In this document: piece by piece, positions 17,398-25,719 of the stretch
Numbering within the stretch: position 1 is the first letter of the stretch
Layout of the letters: every line of letters starts with the position of its first letter
From: Acutalibacter sp.
Lineage (GTDB): Bacteria > Bacillota > Clostridia > Oscillospirales > Acutalibacteraceae
Direction of reading: 5' to 3'
Length of the DNA stretch: 64,000 bases
Assembly: GCA_020025775.1 (NCBI GenBank)
Contig: JAHHRN010000001.1
Coordinates: 354,039-418,038, forward strand
Translations under genes and position numbers: made by a program
Notes under the pieces: model-generated
The model's database searches: none
Seen by the model: the letters and a program-made list of their open reading frames with translations, nothing else
What the model was told of the DNA's origin: nothing

Positions 17398-18663
17398 ATG
17401 GCAGCACCACTTGCGGACCGCATCCGCCCCAAAGAATTAGAGGATATGGTCGGGCAAACGCATTTGCTCGGCGAGGGAAAGCCCCTGCGCAATATTGCGG
17501 AGTCGGGCGAGCTTCCCAATATGATTTTTTACGGGCCGTCGGGCACAGGAAAAACGACCCTTGCCCGTATTTTGGCACGCAAAACAAACCGTACCCTGCG
17601 TACTTTAAACGGTACAAACGCTTCGATTGCGGATATTAAGGATATTGTCGCCGAACTCGGTACGCTTGCCGCACCGAACGGGATTCTTCTTTATCTTGAC
17701 GAGCTGCAATACTTCAATAAAAAACAACAGCAATCTCTTTTGGAATACATCGAAAACGGCAATATCACCTTGATTGCCTCCACTACGGAAAACCCGTATT
17801 TTTACGTGTATAACGCGGTGCTCAGCCGTGCCACGGTGTTTGAATTTAAACCCATTACCGATAAGGACATTGAAAAAGCGGTGCGCCGCGGTTTCTCTGT
17901 TTTGCAGGAAGAACAGAAGATTCAAATGACCGTGCCAGACGAAGTCATCGAAGCCATTGCCCGTTCGGCAGGCGGCGATGTGCGAAAGTCCCTCAATATG
18001 GTGGAGCTTTGCACCCTCGCAACCAAGCCCGAAGCGGACGGCAGTAAGGTGCTTTCTCTCGAGGCACTCGAAACCGTCATTGGACAGGGCGGCTTTCGCT
18101 ATGACCGAAGCGGCGATGAGCATTATGATGTGATGTCCGCGTTTCAAAAGTCCATGCGCGGTTCTGACCCCGATGCGGCTCTGCATTATTTAGCAAGGCT
18201 TTTAGCGGGCGGCGATTTGCCCTCCGCGATTCGTCGACTCATGGTTTGTGCGGCAGAGGATGTAGGTCTTGCCTATCCGCAGATTTTGCCGATTGTCAAG
18301 GCGGCGTGCGATATGGCGCTTATGGTAGGGCTTCCCGAAGCGAGAATCCCCTTGGCGGATGCCGTGGTGCTGGTTGCAACCGCACCGAAGTCCAACAGTG
18401 CCTATCTCGGCATTAACAAGGCTATGGCAGATATTGAAAACGGCAAGGCGGGTCCGATTCCGCGCACCTTGCAGAATAAGCATTTCGACGGCGACGAGGT
18501 GCAAAACAAGGGGCAGTTTTATCAGTACCCCCACGATTTTCCGAATCGCTGGGTAAGTCAGCAATATCTCCCCGATAATTTAAAAAATACGAAGTATTAC
18601 GAATACGGCGAAAACAAAACCGAACAGACCGCCAAAGCCTATTGGGATAAGATTAAGAAATAG
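17398..18663 (+). CDS. rarA: Replication-associated recombination protein A (AAA+ ATPase)
   Basis: A 421-residue member of the RarA/MgsA/WRNIP1 family, which acts at stalled replication forks. It starts with LADRIRPKELEDMVGQTHLLG, has Walker A GPSGTGKTT, Walker B LYLDELQYF, sensor 1 STTENPYF and arginine-finger region LSRATVFEF. The C-terminal MgsA domain has DPDAALHYLARLLAGGDLPSAIRRL and YLGINKAM. Length and domain order are standard. The last gene of its operon, closed by a strong terminator. Confidence 0.95.
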   Translation: MAAPLADRIRPKELEDMVGQTHLLGEGKPLRNIAESGELPNMIFYGPSGTGKTTLARILARKTNRTLRTLNGTNASIADIKDIVAELGTLAAPNGILLYLDELQYFNKKQQQSLLEYIENGNITLIASTTENPYFYVYNAVLSRATVFEFKPITDKDIEKAVRRGFSVLQEEQKIQMTVPDEVIEAIARSAGGDVRKSLNMVELCTLATKPEADGSKVLSLEALETVIGQGGFRYDRSGDEHYDVMSAFQKSMRGSDPDAALHYLARLLAGGDLPSAIRRLMVCAAEDVGLAYPQILPIVKAACDMALMVGLPEARIPLADAVVLVATAPKSNSAYLGINKAMADIENGKAGPIPRTLQNKHFDGDEVQNKGQFYQYPHDFPNRWVSQQYLPDNLKNTKYYEYGENKTEQTAKAYWDKIKK

Positions 18664-18689
18664 CCCTAACTTTTTAAATTTAAACAGAA

Positions 18690-18723
18690 AAAAGCACCGA
18701 ATTTTCTTCGGTGCTTTTTGTTT
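18690..18723. terminator. Bidirectional terminator between rarA and the histidine kinase gene
   Basis: The stem AAAAGCACCGAA / TTCGGTGCTTTT is flanked by an A run on the left and a T run on the right, so it can stop transcripts from both convergent genes. Confidence 0.85.
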
Positions 18724-18754
18724 TTATAGGGGATAGTTAATTATTATCTATTTG

Positions 18755-20770
18755 CTAGGCAAGGGGAAAGGTGAGTTGTACTTTAAACAAATCTCCGTCA
18801 ATTTGAATGTCAAAGCTGCCACCCTGTAGTTCGGTTAAGCTCTTGGCAATCGAAAGCCCCAAACCACTGCCCTCGGTGTTTCGGGAGGCATCTCCGCGCA
18901 CAAAGCGTTCGGTTAAATCGGCGGCGGAAATGTGCAAGGGTTCTTTGGACATATTGCGCAAAAGAATTTGTGCTTTGCCGTCCTGCTCAGAAAGGTCGAA
19001 ATAAACACGGCTCGTGGGCATGGCGTATTTGAATACATTCGAGAAAAGATTGTCCAGTACACGCCAAAGGTGACGGCTGTCTGCCAGCACGGTGATGTTG
19101 TCTCGCGATTTTTGCAGGCGGAAATCGAGCTGCTTTTCAGCAAAGCGTTCTTCATATTCCCCGAGAATCTGCGAGGATAAAATATCTAAGTTTATGCTTT
19201 CGTTGTGTACAGGAAGCGTGCCGGCAGAGGCCTTGGAAGCCTCCATTAAATCCTCAATCAGCTTTTTAAGTCTAGCAGATTGACGGGAAAGAACGGCAAT
19301 ATATTCTTTGGCGTTTTCGTTTTGAAGATGTTCCTTTTCGAGCAAATCCACGTAGCTCACAATCGAGGTTAAGGGTGTTTTAATGTCGTGAGAAACGTTG
19401 GTAATCAGCTCTGTTTTAAAACGCTCGCTTTTCATGCGCTCTTCGACAGCGTGTTCCATGCTATCCCCGATATGATTAATGGCATCTGCGTGGCGTTTGA
19501 AATCGCCGTAAAGATGTTGCTCGGAAACTTTTTTCTGCAAATCTCCCGCGGCAATGGCTTTGGTTTCTTTCATGATTTTTCGAAAACTGCGGTAGAGAAG
19601 CAAAACATACAGGGCGAGACCAAGCGCCCAGGCAAAAGCCCAAAAACTCCAAATATTACTGCTTGAAAAGCTCAGACAAACGCCTATTCCGACGAGAAAA
19701 ACAAGCACAACAATGCCGACCTGCCAAAGCGAGGGTAAATCCTTTAAGAATTTCAGAAGGCGCTTGTTGCCGCGATGCAATTTGGCAAGGCAGGTCAGTC
19801 GCAGGAAAGCATGCGCTTTGGTCTGTACGGTGAGGCAATAAACGGTGAGCACAAAAATAAGGGAAGAAAGGCAAAAACCGAAGAAAAGCAGAAAAATGCT
19901 AAGCCGAACGGCAAAATCCAAAACGCCGCCGTATAATAAAAAATGTGGCCCGAAGAAATCCGTCAAAAGGAAAAGCAAAGCGAAAATAACGATTAGGCCG
20001 GCAAGCGAAAGCAAAAGCAATAAGTCCCCGGGGAATCTGTGACGGCGAGGCAAATAAACGCCCGCTACGCCCTCTTTTTTACCGGCGGATTGTATCAGCA
20101 GTACCAATAAAGCCACACTGAGCACTGTGCTTATAAAGAACGTAAGCTTTACTGCAAGCGTATGGGTCTCGAGGGTTTCAAAAAAACGGTGGATGTAAAA
20201 GGGGGCATCCTGCGCTGTAAGATTTTCCGCCAGTGCAAGCTTTAACGTGTAGGTGAAATAGAGGGAAATGTTTTCGTTTCCGTTATATTGTTCCAGATTC
20301 GCCAAGGCTTCTTTGGAGCCTTTCGAAAGAAGCGAGGTGTCTAGTGTATTGTTTGCAAGCAGGCTGTTCAGCTCGGAAAGCCAAAATGTTTTGGAATCCG
20401 AATAGGAATTGGCTTCCGCCTGTAGGGTGGCTTCCTCTTCCTTAAAATTGGAATAGACGGTTTCTCCGCTTTCGTTTTCCAAAGCTACACGAAGATTTCC
20501 GAAATTATAGCCGGAAAACTGTTTGTCTATGCTTTCGGATATGCCTCGTACGGGAAAAAGTCTTAGCTGTAGGGTGGATTGTGCTTTTCTGCAATACTCT
20601 CTTAAAAACGCCTCTTCCAATAACGATGTATTGTTCTTAGAAACGGTAGAGTGATTAAAGGCTTGCAGACCGAAAAGCAGCCCCGAAAGGGCAGAAACGG
20701 TTAAAGAAAGTGTCAGAAAAAGAATGAGAAAAACTTTAAAGCCTTGGCTTTTAAAGAGCTTTTCTTTCAT
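18755..20770 (-). CDS. Two-component sensor histidine kinase
   Basis: A 671-residue membrane kinase. Residue 12-35 is a membrane helix, then an extracytoplasmic sensor region (about 36-205), then five or more further membrane helices up to about residue 395, a HAMP-like stretch (RKIMKETKAIAAGDL), the phospho-acceptor motif NVSHDIKTPLTSIVSYVDLL near residue 465, N box NLFSNVFKYA, G1 region and G2 GSGLGLSIAKSL. The many helices between the sensor region and HAMP are unusual for VanS-like kinases. The ligand is unknown. It is 2 bp after the response regulator gene, with AAGGAGGG. Confidence 0.92.
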   Translation of the reverse strand: MKEKLFKSQGFKVFLILFLTLSLTVSALSGLLFGLQAFNHSTVSKNNTSLLEEAFLREYCRKAQSTLQLRLFPVRGISESIDKQFSGYNFGNLRVALENESGETVYSNFKEEEATLQAEANSYSDSKTFWLSELNSLLANNTLDTSLLSKGSKEALANLEQYNGNENISLYFTYTLKLALAENLTAQDAPFYIHRFFETLETHTLAVKLTFFISTVLSVALLVLLIQSAGKKEGVAGVYLPRRHRFPGDLLLLLSLAGLIVIFALLFLLTDFFGPHFLLYGGVLDFAVRLSIFLLFFGFCLSSLIFVLTVYCLTVQTKAHAFLRLTCLAKLHRGNKRLLKFLKDLPSLWQVGIVVLVFLVGIGVCLSFSSSNIWSFWAFAWALGLALYVLLLYRSFRKIMKETKAIAAGDLQKKVSEQHLYGDFKRHADAINHIGDSMEHAVEERMKSERFKTELITNVSHDIKTPLTSIVSYVDLLEKEHLQNENAKEYIAVLSRQSARLKKLIEDLMEASKASAGTLPVHNESINLDILSSQILGEYEERFAEKQLDFRLQKSRDNITVLADSRHLWRVLDNLFSNVFKYAMPTSRVYFDLSEQDGKAQILLRNMSKEPLHISAADLTERFVRGDASRNTEGSGLGLSIAKSLTELQGGSFDIQIDGDLFKVQLTFPLA

Positions 20771-20772
20771 GG

Positions 20773-21465
20773 TTAATTCCCTCCTTCGATTTTATAGCCC
20801 TGCCCCCAAACCACCTTGATATAGCGCGGCGCGGCAGGGTCGATTTCTAATTTTTCACGAAGATGGCGAATGTGTACGGCGACGGTGCTTTCTGCGCCGA
20901 AGGGGTCATCCTTCCAAACCGCTTTATAGATTTCCCCGGGGGAAAAGACCTTACCCGGATGCTGTAGAAGTAAATGCAAAATCTCATATTCTGTGGGGGT
21001 CAGAAGGACAGGCTCTCCGTCCACGGTGACGGATTTTTCGCTGTTATCGAGCGTAATGCCACCGATTTGCAGGGCATTTTTGGTGCTTTGCGTGCCGCCG
21101 AGTGTCATATAACGGCGCAGCTGCGATTTGACTCGAGCCAAAACTTCAACCGGGTTAAAAGGCTTGGTGATATAGTCATCCGCCCCTATGTTCAGCCCTA
21201 AAATTTTGTCGGTGTCCTCGCTTTTTGCCGTCAATAAAATGACGGGCACATTGGAAAAACGGCGAATCTCGACCATGGCGCTGACGCCGTCCATTTCCGG
21301 CATCATAATATCCATTAAAATCAAATGGATTTCTTCTTTACGCATGGCTTCGAGCGCTTCTTTTCCGTTGTAGCAGAGCACGGTGGAGTAGCCTTCGGCT
21401 TTTAAATAAATGTCCAGCGCGCGGACAATATCTTTTTCGTCGTCGCAAATCATGATTTTGTACAT
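20773..21465 (-). CDS. OmpR/PhoB-family response regulator
   Basis: A 230-residue transcription factor. The receiver domain has the acidic pair in MICDDEKD, the phospho-acceptor in LILMDIMMPEMDG, and the conserved Thr and Lys in ILLTAKSE and YITKPFNPVE. The C-terminal winged helix has LTPTEYEILHLLLQHPGKVFS and the recognition region TVAVHIRHLREKLE. It is the partner of the kinase behind it. A direct repeat of TCTTTAAGAAA in its own promoter region fits autoregulation. Confidence 0.94.
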   Translation of the reverse strand: MYKIMICDDEKDIVRALDIYLKAEGYSTVLCYNGKEALEAMRKEEIHLILMDIMMPEMDGVSAMVEIRRFSNVPVILLTAKSEDTDKILGLNIGADDYITKPFNPVEVLARVKSQLRRYMTLGGTQSTKNALQIGGITLDNSEKSVTVDGEPVLLTPTEYEILHLLLQHPGKVFSPGEIYKAVWKDDPFGAESTVAVHIRHLREKLEIDPAAPRYIKVVWGQGYKIEGGN

Positions 21466-21485
21466 AGTTTCATCCTCCGCTATAC

Positions 21486-21534
21486 AGTATAAGCTAAATC
21501 TCTTTAAGAAAAAAGAGGGAAAATCTTTAAGAAA
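21486..21534 (-). promoter_or_regulatory. Promoter of the two-component operon with paired direct-repeat operator
   Basis: On the minus strand the -10 box TATACT is at 21486-21491, but the -35 position holds only a T run. Two identical 11-mers, TCTTTAAGAAA on the plus strand, lie at 21501-21511 and 21524-21534, 23 bp apart (about two helix turns), covering the -35 area. This layout is typical of promoters activated by OmpR-type regulators. Confidence 0.6.
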
Positions 21535-21583
21535 TTCTTAAGATGCCTAAAATTACGGCTTTAATAAGAAAAGCAGCGAAGGA

Positions 21584-21742
21584 TTATCTCAAATCTTTAA
21601 TAATTGCAAACACATAAGAAGGACCATACACGTCTTTTGTTATATCGCTAGGTTTGGACGGATGCAGTTCTATTGCTGTTTGAAAAACTCTACCTTCATT
21701 TTCTTTAACTTTTTCCCATATTTTTTCTTTCGTTAATATAAT
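21584..21742 (-). CDS. Short overlapping frame after the unknown gene, possible extension or separate peptide
   Basis: After the stop of the 275-residue gene, another frame stays open for about 52 codons from an ATT at 21742 (the frame opens slightly earlier, inside the upstream gene) to TAA at 21584. It lacks an ATG, GTG or TTG start. The peptide contains KEKIWEKVKENEGRVFQTA, which looks like genuine protein. Either a frameshift cut off the C-terminus of the upstream protein, or the peptide is made through coupled initiation at a rare start codon. I cannot decide between them. Confidence 0.35.
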   Translation of the reverse strand: MILTKEKIWEKVKENEGRVFQTAIELHPSKPSDITKDVYGPSYVFAIIKDLR

Positions 21743-21743
21743 T

Positions 21744-22571
21744 TTATTCTTCCCAGTGTACTTTTAAATCGTTATAAGCAAAAAGCGGAATATCGTATAA
21801 ATCCCCAAAGAGCTCATAAATCTGTTCCGAAGATTTCAAAATGGCATCCATGTTGGTATTGTGTTTTCGTATGGGAATATTAAATATCGGTAAAAAAGCT
21901 GTATCTCGTACACGTTTATCCGGTACACAACACCATTTTCCGGGGATGTTTTTATATATATTTTGGATGCGCAATTCTCGAAGCACCAAAGGAACTTTAA
22001 TTTTCATTGCCTTTTTACCGACACTTAATCCTTCCAATTTTGATATATAGGAAATGAAAATGGCATAGTTATTTTTATTTTCTGATTCACTTAATTTCTT
22101 TTTAATATCTTCCCAGTTTTTTGCTAAAACATATAAGCTGTCATAAAAGTCCGAGCGAAATGAAATATCTTTTCTTGGATGTTCTGCATCAGGTCTTTGT
22201 GGCACATTATAATGAATACATACTTCTTTACTTCTGATTTTTCTTAAAGTTTTTGCCTTCTTAACAAAATCTAAATCATTCCAAATGGTTGGATGATCTA
22301 ACGCATACATTTTTAAATAAATCACAAAACAAGCGCTGTTTTCCCATTGCCCCGCTCTTGACCAACAAGATGCTAACACGAATAGCAAAAACAGATCATT
22401 TTCTTTATGTAAGTCTAACGCCATAGATTGATGCGTTTCCTTGGAGCAAATATGAAAATCCCTCACCCAACCAGCATAGCTCTTTTCATTGGTAAGATTA
22501 ATATATGGCAATTGTTCTTTATTTTCGATAGTCTTTTTTATTAACTTATCAATACCAGTTTGCTGAATCAT
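21744..22571 (-). CDS. Protein of unknown function in an AT-rich islet
   Basis: A 275-residue soluble protein. The ATG at 22571 has GAAGGATG upstream; a longer frame to 22610 has no site. It is rich in Lys, Asn and Ile, unlike its neighbours, and the DNA is clearly more AT-rich, which suggests acquisition from elsewhere. A middle block KVPLVLRELRIQNIYKNIPG followed by VPDKRVRD faintly recalls DNA-glycosylase-type helix-hairpin-helix proteins, but I see no clear catalytic Asp or Lys and do not assign a function. It is flanked by the two-component operon and a small peptide gene. Confidence 0.6.
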   Translation of the reverse strand: MIQQTGIDKLIKKTIENKEQLPYINLTNEKSYAGWVRDFHICSKETHQSMALDLHKENDLFLLFVLASCWSRAGQWENSACFVIYLKMYALDHPTIWNDLDFVKKAKTLRKIRSKEVCIHYNVPQRPDAEHPRKDISFRSDFYDSLYVLAKNWEDIKKKLSESENKNNYAIFISYISKLEGLSVGKKAMKIKVPLVLRELRIQNIYKNIPGKWCCVPDKRVRDTAFLPIFNIPIRKHNTNMDAILKSSEQIYELFGDLYDIPLFAYNDLKVHWEE

Positions 22572-22673
22572 TAAATCACATCCTTCATTTAGTTTCAGTA
22601 TACCAAGCACGAAAAATTTTTCAAGAAAGCAAACGAAAGAGTCCTGAAAAAAGGACTCCGGATTTTAAAGCGC

Positions 22674-22701
22674 TTGTTTATAAAGAACTATTAAGTATAA
22701 T
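22674..22701 (+). promoter_or_regulatory. Promoter of the 19-codon peptide gene
   Basis: TTGTTT (22674-22679) and TATAAT (22696-22701) are separated by 16 bp, about 58 bp before the ATG at 22759. Confidence 0.5.
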
Positions 22702-22758
22702 TAAAAGCAAGTAAGGAAAATATCATTGTTATTTTTTATTATATATAGGAGAAGAATT

Positions 22759-22818
22759 ATGTTTGCATTTTTTATTTGCTTTGTCTACGGATTTATTCGA
22801 GGACTCTTAAAAGGTTGA
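22759..22818 (+). CDS. 19-residue hydrophobic peptide, possible type I toxin or small membrane protein
   Basis: ATG at 22759 follows ATAGGAGAAG with a 7-base spacer. The peptide, MFAFFICFVYGFIRGLLKG, is one hydrophobic helix with a basic, glycine-containing C-terminus. Its own promoter lies upstream and a strong hairpin terminator begins 24 bp after the stop, so the whole makes a transcript of about 210 bases. Such short membrane peptides are typical of type I toxins, and also of small regulators of membrane proteins. No antisense RNA could be confirmed. It is too short to be certain. Confidence 0.45.
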   Translation: MFAFFICFVYGFIRGLLKG

Positions 22819-22842
22819 CATTTTTTGAACTATATAAAGTAA

Positions 22843-22925
22843 AAGCACCGCTAATTGATCTGACCCCAAAAAGTTAGTTTTTAGGTCTAACTTTTGGAAA
22901 TTAGATCACCTTTCGGTGCTTTTTG
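22843..22925. repeat. Long imperfect palindrome acting as a terminator, possible IS3-type end remnant
   Basis: AGCACCG (22843) pairs with CGGTGCT (22920), and inside them GATCTGACCCCAAAAAGTTAG is mirrored by CTAACTTTTGG-AAATTAGATC. The GACCCCAAAAAGTTAG end resembles the termini of IS3-family elements, but no transposase is present. T runs on both sides let it stop both the peptide transcript and malQ, which converges from the right. Confidence 0.6.
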
Positions 22926-22942
22926 TTTTATATAACTTAGGT

Positions 22943-24445
22943 TTAACTTCTTCGGAACAGGCGGTTTAAATGCTTATAATATTCTTCGTCGATTTGGTTT
23001 ATCATGTCGTCGGTGGTTCTGAAAAGCCAGTTGCCGTCGGCTTTGCCGGGGGTGTTCATACGGGCATCGGAGCCGAAGCCACAAAGGTCTTGATAGGAGA
23101 GAATCGCGAGTGCGGCAGAAGAACGCCACACGGTTTCGATGATTTTACGGCAGGCAGGGCTTCTAAAGCCGCCCTCACCCCAGTTGTCGCCCGTAAAGCC
23201 ACAGTAATCCAGGGCGAATTTGCGCTCCTCGGGCGTGGCTTCCCAAAGCCAAGCGAGCAGGGTCTGATTATCATGTGTACCGACATACGCCACGGCGTTA
23301 CGGGGATAATTGTGCGGCAAATGGGTGCTGTCGCCGTTCGGGTCGAAGCCGAACTGGATGACGCGCATACCGGGAAACTCGGTATCTTCCAAAAGCTGTA
23401 CGACATCCTCGCCGAATACGCCCAAATCCTCGGCGATAATCGGGCTGTCGCCGAATTTTTCACGAAGGGCATCAAAGAGTTTCATGCCGGGACCCTTTTC
23501 CCAAGCGCCGTTTTTAGCGGTCTCGCTGTCGGCAGGCACTGCCCAGTAGGAAGCAAAAGCCCGGAAATGGTCAATACGCACGGTATCATAGAGCTTTCGG
23601 GCGTTTTCAATGCGTTTGCACCACCAAGAGAAGCCGTCCTGCTCCATGACCTCCCAGTTGTATAAGGGATTGCCCCAAAGCTGACCTTCTTCGGAAAAAT
23701 AATCGGGCGGCACGCCTGCCACACGTGCAGGGTTGAGGCTGTCGGGGTCGATTTCAAATAAGGTGCGGTTGCCGAATGCATCCGCACTGTCTCGGGAGAC
23801 ATAAATCGGCATGTCGCCGAGAATTTTTACGCCCTGTTCGTTGGCGTATTGTTTGACATCCGCCCAGTTCTGAAAGGCGATATACTGTTCAAAGGTGAAA
23901 AAGTCGATTTCCGTTTGTACCTCGGCGGCGTGCGCCTCGGCAAGCTCAAAACGGGCATATTCTTTGTCCCATGTATACCACGGCTGACCGCCGAATTTTT
24001 CCTTGAGTGCCATGAAAAGCGCATAAGCGGTGCACCATTCATTTTCGGCTTTAAAGGCAGAAACCTTTTCTAAAAGCGCACGGTCAGCACGGGAAAAAGC
24101 GAGCTTTAACAGGCGGCGGCTTTGCTCCTTGGCAAAGGCATAATCTGCCGTGTAGGGCGAACCGCTGTATTCGGCGCTCTTTCGCTCCTCTTCGGTGATG
24201 AGTCCCAGTTTCTTTAAAAATTCGGGGTCAATCAGCAGGGACGAAATGGCAAATGCTGAGGCGCTCGCATAGGGTGAACCGAAAAAGTCGGGCGGATTTA
24301 AGGGCAGAACCTGCAAATAGGAAAAGCCCATATCTTTGATTTTACGGATAAACTGTTTTGCTCCGTCTCCGAAAACGCCGATGCCGTAAGGCGAGTGCAT
24401 GGAGGAAATGTGCATCAGCACGCCGGAAGCTCTGGTGTTCAGCAT
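22943..24445 (-). CDS. malQ: 4-alpha-glucanotransferase (amylomaltase)
   Basis: A 500-residue cytosolic GH77 enzyme that transfers alpha-1,4-glucan segments between maltodextrins. Visible landmarks are the N-terminal RASGVLMHISSMHSPYGIGV, GSPYASASAFAIS, the nucleophile region VRIDHFRAFASYWAVP, the acid/base in IIAEDLGVF, and YVGTHDNQTLLAW. Length is standard for bacterial MalQ. It is a single-gene unit whose leader has a terminator-like hairpin, so it is probably controlled by premature termination. Confidence 0.96.
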   Translation of the reverse strand: MLNTRASGVLMHISSMHSPYGIGVFGDGAKQFIRKIKDMGFSYLQVLPLNPPDFFGSPYASASAFAISSLLIDPEFLKKLGLITEEERKSAEYSGSPYTADYAFAKEQSRRLLKLAFSRADRALLEKVSAFKAENEWCTAYALFMALKEKFGGQPWYTWDKEYARFELAEAHAAEVQTEIDFFTFEQYIAFQNWADVKQYANEQGVKILGDMPIYVSRDSADAFGNRTLFEIDPDSLNPARVAGVPPDYFSEEGQLWGNPLYNWEVMEQDGFSWWCKRIENARKLYDTVRIDHFRAFASYWAVPADSETAKNGAWEKGPGMKLFDALREKFGDSPIIAEDLGVFGEDVVQLLEDTEFPGMRVIQFGFDPNGDSTHLPHNYPRNAVAYVGTHDNQTLLAWLWEATPEERKFALDYCGFTGDNWGEGGFRSPACRKIIETVWRSSAALAILSYQDLCGFGSDARMNTPGKADGNWLFRTTDDMINQIDEEYYKHLNRLFRRS

Positions 24446-24497
24446 GATAAAAACTCCTTAGAAAAAGGTTTAAATGGAAGAAAAGCCTGAGAAGCCC

Positions 24498-24530
24498 AAA
24501 AACGCCCGCCCCAAAACACAGGGACAGGCG
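24498..24530 (-). terminator. Terminator-like hairpin in the malQ leader (attenuator candidate)
   Basis: On the minus strand CGCCTGTCCC pairs with GGGGCGGGCG around a TGTGTTTT loop and is followed directly by TTTTT. It lies between the malQ promoter and the malQ ATG, which is 52 bp further on, so a transcript must read through it to express malQ. Confidence 0.6.
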
Positions 24531-24579
24531 CTGTAACTACTGTATTGTGCTTCGTCAAACTTCCTAAAATACAAGTTAA

Positions 24580-24607
24580 TTAAAGCATGATTTTGTGTAA
24601 ATGTCAA
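24580..24607 (-). promoter_or_regulatory. Promoter of malQ
   Basis: On the minus strand TTGACA (24602-24607) and TTTAAT (24580-24585) are 16 bp apart, about 135 bp before the malQ ATG. The rest of the gap to 24876 shows no gene. Confidence 0.6.
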
Positions 24608-24876
24608 TCATTTTGACGAACTTTCTCCCTTTTTTAGCTTCATTTTATAGACAAATAAGGCAAAAAGCACAAAAATCACGGGGATAAAAGCCTTTAAGAA
24701 AAAGAGAGAACGGCAGGAGGCGAGGAGAAAGCCCCCTTTTTTATACGATTCAAAACCCTTTCATAAAACAAGACTATCACAAACTAAAAAGTGTTGCAAG
24801 AAAAGAAAATCTTTTCGGTGCAATTCTCAGAAAGGTATGGTAAAATAAAGAAAGAAAAGGCAGAAAGGAACATAGT

Positions 24877-25617
24877 ATGCAAAGGAAACTCGCAATCGTA
24901 ACAGGCGCTTCGGGCGGCATCGGCAGAGAAATTGCCAAGGCTCTCGCCAAAGAGGGCTATGCCTTAGCGCTGTTTTATTATAAAAATGAAGAAAGTGCCC
25001 TTGCACTTTTAGAAGAAGTTAAAACCCTCGGCGCACCGAAAGCCGCCGCTTATGGCTGTGACCTTCGAGACCCCGAAGCGGTAAAAAATGCCGTTCGCCG
25101 TGTGCAAGCCGAACTCGGCAAGGTGTCTGTTTTGGTCAACAATGCGGGCATTGCCCAGCAAAAGCTGTTTCAGGATATTACCGACACCGAGTGGCGCGAC
25201 ATGCTTGGTGTGAATTTAGACGGTGCATTTTATATGACCCGTGCCGTGCTTTCGGATATGCTCGATGTGCAGAGCGGCAGAATCATCAATATTTCCTCCA
25301 TGTGGGGCGAAGTTGGGGCTTCCTGTGAGGTGCATTATTCGGCATCTAAAGCCGGTATCATCGGTATGACCAAGGCACTGGCAAAGGAGCTTGCTCCCTC
25401 GAGCATCACGGTCAATGCCGTTGCACCCGGTGCTATCGAAACCAAAATGCTCACCGATTGGGGTGAAGCCGTGAAGCAAGAACTCGAAGAAGAAATCCCC
25501 CAGGGCAGAGTTGGGCAGCCGCAGGAAATCGCGGATGCCGTGGCGTTTTTGGCTTCCGAAAAAGCCGCATATATCACAGGTCACGTCCTCTCCGTAAACG
25601 GTGGTATGGTAATTTAA
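24877..25617 (+). CDS. Short-chain dehydrogenase, 3-oxoacyl-ACP reductase (FabG)-like
   Basis: A 246-residue NAD(P)-dependent oxidoreductase of the classical SDR family. It has the cofactor motif TGASGGIGRE (residues 8-17), NNAGIA, catalytic Ser in INISSMWG and YSASKAG with the catalytic Tyr and Lys, and a C-terminal ITGHVLSVNGGM. It is most like FabG and may reduce 3-oxoacyl-ACP, but it stands alone, away from fatty-acid genes, so another carbonyl substrate is equally possible. AGAAAGGAAC precedes the ATG. Confidence 0.9.
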   Translation: MQRKLAIVTGASGGIGREIAKALAKEGYALALFYYKNEESALALLEEVKTLGAPKAAAYGCDLRDPEAVKNAVRRVQAELGKVSVLVNNAGIAQQKLFQDITDTEWRDMLGVNLDGAFYMTRAVLSDMLDVQSGRIINISSMWGEVGASCEVHYSASKAGIIGMTKALAKELAPSSITVNAVAPGAIETKMLTDWGEAVKQELEEEIPQGRVGQPQEIADAVAFLASEKAAYITGHVLSVNGGMVI

Positions 25618-25635
25618 GGCGAAAACCGAAAACAG

Positions 25636-25664
25636 TTGATAATTCCCTAGAGATATGGTATCAT
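25636..25664 (+). promoter_or_regulatory. Promoter before the DUF2752 gene
   Basis: TTGATA (25636-25641) and TATCAT (25659-25664) are separated by 17 bp, 56 bp before the ATG at 25720. Confidence 0.6.
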
Positions 25665-25719
25665 TAACAAAACTGACTGAAAACGATGGTTTTCGTAAGC
25701 GGGAGGACGCTTTTTCGCG

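Noticed and set aside
22843..22925. Considered as an intact insertion sequence or MITE
   Set aside because: No transposase and no visible target duplication; only IS3-like terminal words remain and it works as a terminator, so remnant is the most that can be said.
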